From: Phocoena phocoena
Taxonomy: Eukaryota; Chordata; Mammalia; Artiodactyla; Phocoenidae
Length of the DNA: 64,000 nt
NCBI RefSeq assembly: GCF_963924675.1
Contig: NC_089240.1
Location: 121,277,680 to 121,341,679 of the forward strand
Direction of reading: 5' to 3'
A program made the translations under genes and the position numbers. Positions 57,806 through 64,000 of the stretch are shown here, in pieces. The notes beneath the pieces were generated by a model that was not told where the DNA came from, did not search any database, and worked only from the letters and a program-made list of their open reading frames with translations. Numbering within the stretch: the first letter of the stretch is position 1; every line of letters starts with the position of its first letter.

Positions 57806-58420
57806 CTTGGCCTGCAGCAGCTTGAAGCAGGGTTTCCGTTCCCAGCCGGAGACTGAGGTCAGGAAGCAGCAATGAGAGCGCTGAATTCTAGCCACTAGAC
57901 CACAAGGCCCTGGCCCGTCAGCTGTGTAGAAATGAATTTCCACATAGAGATGGAAAGTAGTGAAGCAAGTAAAGTGTTCATTAGGAGGAAAAAGAGTACA
58001 GGACGTGTGGATAGACACACAGGAGGGCTCAGAGTCGCACCCTTGAGTTGTTTGAATCACTTTTATGGGCCATGTGTTCTGGGTTCCCTTTGACCAATCA
58101 TCTTGTTTTGCCTGGTTCTGACTCCGTATTTGGTATAACTCAGGGTCCTCCCCTGTGTGCGTGCGCATCTCTTAGCCAAGATGGACTAGTATGGGGTGGC
58201 GCCCCCCCCCTTTTGACCTCCAAGGAGCCTTTCTGCATATGTGTAGTCGGGGAGGTCTCCTTGACTTCCAGAATGAGGAATATGTGGTCTTTTATCTCTT
58301 ATCTGGGCAGGGCCCAGCCTCCTCCATCATCCTGCTTTTATGGAGTTTCTGCTATTATGGAGTTTCTGTCCACAGGAGAGAAACTGTTCAGCCTGGGGCC
58401 CATCTATCTCCTGCCTCAGT
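57806..58420 (-). mobile_element. LTR-like repeat with internal tRNA-Glu-like segment, copy B
   Basis: Reverse complement of copy A (48262-49105), without the SINE that splits A. Shared plus-strand blocks include TAGCCAAGATGG, 'tttgaccaatcatcttg', 'cctggttctgactccgtat' and GGCCCATCTATCTCCTGCCT. The tRNA-like segment lies at 57838-57910. A C run is at 58200-58210. Confidence 0.7.
57838..57910 (-). pseudogene. tRNA-Glu-like segment, copy B
   Basis: On the minus strand GGCCTTGTGGTCTAGTGGCT, followed by AGAATTCAGCGCTCTCATTG, matches the tRNA-Glu 5' half (A-box and a CTC-containing anticodon-loop-like part). The B-box is degraded (CTCAGTCTCCGG). Not a working tRNA gene. Confidence 0.65.
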
Positions 58421-58537
58421 TAAAAGTAACATCTATAATTTACAAAATTTAAGTGAAATATACACTGTAAATTTATTGATGTAGTAATGACACAGCTATG
58501 ACTTTTATATACATTTCAATATATTACGTATATTTCA
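58421..58537. other. Short unassigned A/T-rich gap
   Basis: Nothing recognised apart from the SINE duplication at its right end. Confidence 0.4.
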
Positions 58538-58686
58538 GTTGTGATGTAATTGGATTTATTTATATATTTATTTTTTGGCTGCACCACATGGCTTGTGGGA
58601 TCTTAGTTCCCCGACCAGGGATTGAACCCGTGCCCCTTGTCGTGGAAGCACGGAGTCTTAAACACTGGACCTCCAGAGAATTCCCA
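58538..58686 (-). repeat. CHR-type SINE, minimal variant with long tail
   Basis: Reverse copy: a TTATTTATATATTT tail, GCTTGTGGGATCTTAGTTCC, then CACTGGACCTCCAGAGAATT. A long 22-bp TSD with one mismatch (beginning TCAATATATTAC) is at 58516-58537 and 58687-58708. Confidence 0.93.
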
Positions 58687-58876
58687 TCAATATATTACAT
58701 ATATTTCAAATTTTCTTAAATTTTTCTCCTCATGCATAAGCCTTCATTAAAAACACACTTTTCCATGTTGCATTACTCAAGATACCCATAAAGTATATGT
58801 TTCTAAGGTGAGAGCAAGCTTTATGTAGTACCTGCAGAAGAATAAAGTCTTATATCAACCTGCTGTAGTCTGTATC

Positions 58877-58925
58877 AGGGCTTCTCAGCATTGGCATTAT
58901 TAACGTGTGAGGACAGATGATTCCT
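58877..58925 (-). repeat. MER20 hAT element, left piece
   Basis: CAGGGCTTCTCAGCATTGGC and ATTATTAACGTGTGAGGACA are the reverse-orientation MER20 terminus. The element is split by the LTR at 58926-59482. Confidence 0.75.
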
Positions 58926-59482
58926 TAGGGGAGCAAAATTTGCCACCCCAGAATGTCTCTTTGGCATGCAGATTATTTGAGCTGAAAATAATCAAGGCCC
59001 AAAAGACTCAGGAAGAACCTTCAGCCTTCCCCCTAACTGCCTAAAGAATGTAGATAAAGGACCTGATCCCGGAAGGGAGCCAGCACCATAGATAACTATA
59101 GTATAAACTAGGTGTGTAGACGGGGAGGAGCCTAGCGAAGTCCGCTTGTTAAAATTCCTCTCTGTGTCCTATTGTCTCTGCCTGGCCCAGCAAACGTTTA
59201 TTTCCCAAACACATGCTTTTCCATCTCCATGTGAATTGCTTTCCTCTTCTTTGAAGTCCGAAATCACTACCCCCAACATCCTCTCTTGTCTGTAGCTGAA
59301 GATGGTATTTAAGGTGAGGGCTTTGGCCATTTTGTAGAGTTACTCAGTTCTCCTGGGTCTCTCCCATGTACACATGTTATTAAACTTTGATTTTCTCCTG
59401 TTAATTGGTCTCATGTCAAGTTAATTCCTAGACCAGCCAGAAGAACCTAGAAGGGTAGAGGAAAATTTCTTTCTCCCCAAGA
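58926..59482 (+). mobile_element. Solo LTR of the provirus family, complete, inside MER20
   Basis: 557-bp LTR from AGGGGAGCAAAATTTGCCAC to TTTCTTTCTCCCCAAGA. It has a GGTATTTAAGG TATA-like block at about 59304-59314, an ATTAAAC signal at about 59380, and TTTTCTCCTGTTAATTGGTC near the end. ATTCCT at 58920-58925 and 59483-59488 flanks it. With MER20 continuing on both sides, this fixes both LTR edges. The terminal TG and CA are mutated. Confidence 0.88.
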
Positions 59483-59665
59483 ATTCCTTGTTGTGGGGCT
59501 TGCCCTGTTGGATGTTTAGCAGAACCTGTGGCGTCTACCCAGCATTTACCCACTAGATGCCAGGAGTAACTTTCCCCAGGTTGTGACAACCAAAAATGTC
59601 CCTGGACATTGCCAAACATCCCCTAGGGGGCAAAACTGTCCCCGGCTTGAGAACTCCGTATTGAT
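59483..59665 (-). repeat. MER20 hAT element, right piece
   Basis: CTTGTTGTGGGGCTTGCCCT, GATGTTTAGCAGAACCTGTG, TTGTGACAACCAAAAATGTC and AACTGTCCCCGGCTTGAGAA complete the reverse MER20 started at 58877. Confidence 0.85.
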
Positions 59666-60689
59666 GCTTGAGTTGAGACCTGAGTATTATTCTACATCTC
59701 TAACTAGTGGAGAAGGAAAATTAACAGTTTCATATTTTATACAGACCACCAAAAATTAAGGTGGAAACTGAGAAAGAATGATCAATGTAACTCAAATGGT
59801 AGATTTTTTTTTCCGATTTGATCTAAGAAAAGCAAACAAAAATAGGATCTTTTCAGAACTAAGCAGATTTTTAAAAATCACTTTTCTGTGAAGACTTTAA
59901 AATACAATTAATCACAGCCCATAAGGTCATTCGCAGATAGGTGTGTACATATGTCATAGTGATTGGGCCAGTGTATGGGCTGCGCAGTGTGTATCAAGAG
60001 CGCAAGGGGACGAGGAGAAAAGCTGTAACTCGGAAATCAGACTTCAAATAGAATACTAGTCAGGACAGTGGGGGGGGTAGAAAGTCAGGAAAGCAAACAG
60101 AAATCAAGTGCAATAAATCGTTTGCAAACACAGAAAAGAGTCATCACACGGGACGTTGCCAGAAACTGAGAGAATAAATCAGGGCAGGGGGCAAATTATA
60201 TGCATGACCGCAGCAGCAAGAGAGTTACCCACACTGACACTGCCTCAGATCGCTCTCCTCACCTAAACTGGCTTATTTCCCCTCCCTATAGGGAGACTCA
60301 TCCCCAGTAAACCTGGCCTAGAAACCTGTATGTGGTGATCACTGACAGCAGCAATCTGCGTCAGTAGTATAGGATCAGACTTGCTTGCTTGGCAAAAGCA
60401 TTTCTGTGACTCTGTGTCCAGCAACAAAGCGCAAGTGAACAGACTGTGTCTACCCTGACATGACTGGTTTCCACCTCATTGTTGAACTGATGGCTGCTGG
60501 TTTTCCATAGGGACTGTGAACATACACTTAGACTGGGAATGTGATTGATTGTGTTTATATCTGCTTTCTCATTGTCCAAGTGAATTACCCCAGAACACCT
60601 CTTCGAGGTGCTAAAAGGCCCTGTGGAGTAAATTTAAACAATGTCAGAAGTCACACTTTTTGCATTTGTGCATTTCTCATCTGTTTTGC
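59666..60689. other. Unassigned non-coding sequence
   Basis: 1 kb without a recognised repeat or gene. Confidence 0.4.
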
Positions 60690-60895
60690 CGTCTTTATAG
60701 CATCTATAGCCATTTGAAATTCTTTTTGCCTAGTTTATTGTCTCCTGCACAGAAATATGAGTTCTAGGAATGCTGGGACCTTACTGTCTTACTAGCTTCT
60801 CTCATCTGTGTCCCCAGCACCTAGAACAACACTTGGCTTATAATAGGCATTCAATAAATATTTGTTGAATGAATAAATGAATGAATGAATGGGCA
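60690..60895 (+). repeat. L2 LINE 3' end with (GAAT)n tail
   Basis: ATGAGTTCTAGGAATGCTGG, CCCCAGCACCTAGAACAACA and TTCAATAAATATTTGTTGAA, followed by GAAT tetramers to about 60892. A well-kept L2 terminus. Confidence 0.88.
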
Positions 60896-62708
60896 ATAAG
60901 CAATTGCAGGAAACGTTTCTCCAATTTGGTCCTCCAAGTAATGAGCCCTTTTAAATATTTCAATCTCAAATTATGCTACCTACGCAGTAATACCATGGAT
61001 GCTGTCAGTCACCCTCCTCTGTGCTTTGGAGGTGTCAGTGACAGTGTCAACAGAGGCTCTGAGGATATCTCTGTGAACCACAGATGAGCAAATCACTCTG
61101 ATCTCTTCCATCTTGACATGAGCCACTATAGACCGCATGCCAGCCTGAGAGCTAGAAGTAGCGTTAGTGGCTTTGGGGTAAAAGAGAGACCATGGCGCAA
61201 AGCAAGTAATGAGGAGTTATGTTTTTACCTGCCCTCCATACAATTAAATCTTGACCTCCAGCTGTATCTAAATAGGAAATAGAAACGTTTGAATTTAGAT
61301 AACCCAGTGAAGTGCTACCTATGCCAGATACAATGCATGGGATTAACACCTCTTACAGAAGAAATCATTGCACTAATTAGATCCCAGGAGCCATCACCTG
61401 CAACAATGAGCAGAGAATAGTAAATGTGGTACCATATGCATGACTAGCTCAGTGGATGAATAAATATTAGCTGTTCAGAATCCATTCCCAGTCCAGCCTC
61501 TGCACAGTGAATACTCTAGATCTGAGAAGCTGTGGTATGCCACCCAACTCAGATTTGGTAAAAGCAAAGTGAACGGGTTGTATAAGGGAAAAATGGAATC
61601 AAAAACATTGGTATTTTGAAGGAGGAATTCACAGCTGGACAAAGCAAGCTGTGAAAATTCTGCTTCCTTGCTAAAAGAGCTGGCACAGCCTTTGGAATGG
61701 GCCCTCATGCTAAGGAGCTCAAAGGATGCAAAAGATTTAACAGAGTTCTTTGAAAATTATGCTATTTGAGGGGCACACTACTCTAGTTTGCTCAGTTTTG
61801 CTTTTATGCATAGGCTTTACTTTTAATGAATGTATACAATAGTTATTTTCCGTAACGGAGAAGAATTTTAGGAAAGTTCTTTGGATTCTTAGAATCTCCG
61901 TACAACTTTACACTATTTCTGAATATAAACAATAAGCTGTATTTAGTTTTAAAATATAAGAGATGACGGGGGTATAAGAATTCAAGACCTCTTTGGAATT
62001 TAAGATGCGTTCAGTAATTCCAGAGTGGAAGAGTAACACTAAAAAAAAAAAAAAAAAGATCATTCTCATTCTTGGAAAGAACAATGATTTTAACACAGCT
62101 GCTAATACAGAGAGAACAAGGTAAGGAGGAAGACAATTTCAAAAAGAAAAATCTGCATCCAAATGTAATGTCATTTATTTACAGCTCACTAGCTACTCTG
62201 TTTCTTATAAGAACATGATTCTAAGTGGTCTAGATATCCTTTCTTGACTAACAAAAATGGATATGGCTACACTTGAGTAGGCTTTGAAACTGGCTTCACT
62301 ATTTGCTACTGCACAAGTTCAAGCTTTCTGAGACTCCAACATGGATTCTTAATATCGTAGCGATTTGGTACCTGTCTATGCATCAGCACATTGTTAAAAT
62401 CTCCAAAAATGTGGCACAACGCCTTAGTCATAAATAGTAAAGCAAAATAAGTAAAATAACCCTTTTCCAAGGAAGAGGAACAACTGAGGTACTCCAGTGC
62501 AGTGCTCAAGCGTTTCAGAATAAGTTATGTTTAAACCATTGTTTCCTTCATTTGTAGGTAGTCACTTCTCATTTATACATCATAAGAATGAGCAGTGGCA
62601 AAAAGGGAACAGATTGGATTATAAAGCCAGGACTCAACGAAGGAGCTCGCAAAGTACAGATTCAGAAACTATCTAGTCTCCATCTCTTTTTCACTCATGT
62701 TTAACTGT
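60896..62708. other. Unassigned non-coding sequence
   Basis: 1.8 kb with no repeat or gene recognised. A 17-18 A run is at about 62041-62057. Confidence 0.4.
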
Positions 62709-62761
62709 ATTACATTCAGTGATGTTTACATCACTGAATGTAATGTAAACATTACATTCAG
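62709..62761. repeat. Overlapping inverted repeats (hairpin cluster)
   Basis: ATTACATTCAGTGATGT (62709-62725) is the exact reverse complement of ACATCACTGAATGTAAT (62728-62744) with only TT between, a 36-bp near-perfect palindrome. The right arm then pairs again: CTGAATGTAATG (62734-62745) with CATTACATTCAG (62750-62761), loop TAAA. A related CATTCACTGAATCATC follows at about 62768. Confidence 0.95.
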
Positions 62762-62784
62762 TTAATACATTCACTGAATCATCA

Positions 62785-63612
62785 ATTAATTCAAGGGCAG
62801 AGAAATGTCAGGCTATTACCACAAGTGTCAAATGCTCATGAATGTGGAAATCATTATGTTTTACTATCAGAGTGAGATTTAAAAAAAAAAATTTCAGAGG
62901 TAGGTGTACAAACTCACTGGTCTGAAATAAGCCTGATGTGGAAAAAGGACTTCGGAGGAACGCATGACCAGCGCCTTACTCCCAGCTGTTCTTTGGACAT
63001 TTTTTCCTTGATTTCTCTTCTCACCTTTCTCAAGTTCCTTTATTAATAATGTAGTAAAGACTGCTAGTTACTGACCCAATAGGCTTGTTTTTTCCTTCTT
63101 TAGTAATAGAACCCCAAACTTGTCTCTTGTGTCAATATGCTTGACTAAATGACTGCATTTCTGAATCTCCTTGGCAGAGAAAACAAGTGAGAGAACTAAA
63201 TTTTGGCCAATGTAATATAAGTGAAAATGTTGTGTGGGACGTTCAGGAAGGCTCCTTAAAGGTAACTGACTCCATTGCCTAATCTCCCTCCTTCTTACGA
63301 ATGCATAGAACACAGATGCAATGGCTAGAGCTTCAGTAGCCATATTAGACCACATTAGGAGGGTGGAACAGAAAAAGAGAAGGAATTTCAATTCCTGGTG
63401 ACTTTCTAATCGCACTACCAGCCCTGGATGTCCAGTCCTAGAATTACTTTAGATGAGAGGAAAATAAACTTCTCTATTGCCTGTCAGTACCAATTTAATT
63501 TTTGTGTTAGACAATTGAATCAAATTCTAATTGATGTAAAACACTAATAAGAATTGCCCAAAGTTAAAACAATGAAGGCGCTAGGGAAAAGCAGATGCAA
63601 GGGTATTTAAAA
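62785..63612. other. Unassigned non-coding sequence
   Basis: No gene recognised. The minus-strand frame of 115 codons at 63068-63415 has no resemblance I know. Confidence 0.4.
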
Positions 63613-63616
63613 AAAT

Positions 63617-63962
63617 GAGGTGGAACACCATTTGTCACAGCAAAATATGTCTCTTTGGCATAAGGATTATTTTAGGCTGTTTGCTTTAAATAAAAAAACA
63701 AACAAAAAACAGACATGAGTGAAACTCTGAAAGCCAAGTAGACATTAGTTACCTTTTTATAAGAGCAATTTACGTTTATAAGGGAAATCTCCATTTGTAG
63801 GAGTGTCTTCCTCTCTGTACCAGGAAGAGGAGGAACTACTAAATCTGGAACTCTTATCCATGGAGAAGGCATGGACTTAAATCTGCATAACAACCATACA
63901 CTTGTTTACTGTGCTTTGTCTGAAAACCTGGCTCCACCCACCCCAACATCTTCATTTGTCTT
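63617..63962 (+). mobile_element. LTR of the provirus family, 5' part
   Basis: AATATGTCTCTTTGGCATAA, TAAGGGAAATCTCCATTTGT, TATCCATGGAGAAGGCATGG and CACCCCAACATCTTCATTTG follow the same order as the U3 of 40453-40984. The LTR stops where the A/T tail starts at about 63963, before its TATA and R regions, so the rest lies beyond the window. Confidence 0.78.
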
Positions 63963-64000
63963 CATTTATTTATTTTTAAAATTTATTTTATTTATTTATT
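63963..64000 (-). repeat. Probable SINE A/T tail at the window edge
   Basis: TTTATTTATTTTTAAAATTT and similar T-rich sequence has the shape of the reverse tail of a long CHR SINE (compare 29465-29515 and 56623-56660), inserted in the LTR. Cut by the window end. Confidence 0.5.

Noticed and set aside
63068..63415. 115-codon minus-strand frame
   Set aside because: No recognisable domain, no start or splice context, and length is within chance for 64 kb.
1..64000. CRISPR arrays, operons, ribosome binding sites or bacterial mobile elements
   Set aside because: Tandem structures are microsatellites or short duplications, and the repeat content is wholly mammalian.

Overview
The window reads as mammalian nuclear DNA, almost certainly from a whale or dolphin. 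The main evidence is at least 18 copies of a tRNA-derived SINE whose 5' head begins GGGCTTCCCTGGTGG or GGGACTTCCCTGGTGG. This is the CHR SINE group (Cetacea, Hippopotamus, Ruminantia). The short variant ending in a GCGGTACGCGGGCC-type 3' part (reverse strand) is the form that dominates in cetaceans. I saw no Alu, B1, Bov-A or BovB copies. Most SINEs keep clean target-site duplications (TSDs), so their boundaries can be placed to within a base or so.

I could not support any host protein-coding gene. The longest open frames are translations of SINEs, LTRs or low-complexity DNA, and I saw no convincing exon with splice sites. The window is best described as a gene desert or the inside of a long intron, built from layered transposable elements. 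Old layers are MIR, L2, old L1, MER5/MER20-type hAT elements, a Tigger remnant and one unnamed old family. Several generations of LTR elements lie over these, and L1 3' ends and CHR SINEs are youngest.

Layout: 1-20.6 kb is L1, MIR, L2 and unnamed old repeats with eight CHR SINEs, an internally deleted Tigger (13911-14382) and a solo class-I-like LTR (15529-16070). About 20670-28169 is a decayed endogenous retrovirus on the minus strand. It has an LTR, a lysine-tRNA-type primer binding site directly inside it, broken gag capsid and zinc-knuckle remnants, a likely polypurine tract and a second, shortened LTR. Two SINEs and one L1 have inserted into it. 28.2-39.8 kb is mostly L2, L1, MER5-like and SINE sequence. 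39.9-41.0 kb holds two LTRs of the provirus's family placed head to head. 44.2-45.7 kb holds an old L1 followed by a solo class-II-like LTR with a 6-bp duplication. 47.6-49.1 kb and 55.9-59.5 kb contain further LTRs. Among these is an inverted pair of LTR-like repeats, each carrying a tRNA-Glu-like segment, and a solo LTR sitting cleanly inside a MER20 element. The last 4 kb is largely unassigned, with a 36-bp near-perfect palindrome at 62709-62744 and an LTR that runs to the window end.

The genes do not work together in any pathway. The biology here is insertion history. I found no undescribed gene system. The most informative items are the nested provirus, the tRNA-Glu-bearing LTR-like family, the head-to-head LTR pair, the 43-bp SINE-tail insertion and the hairpin cluster.
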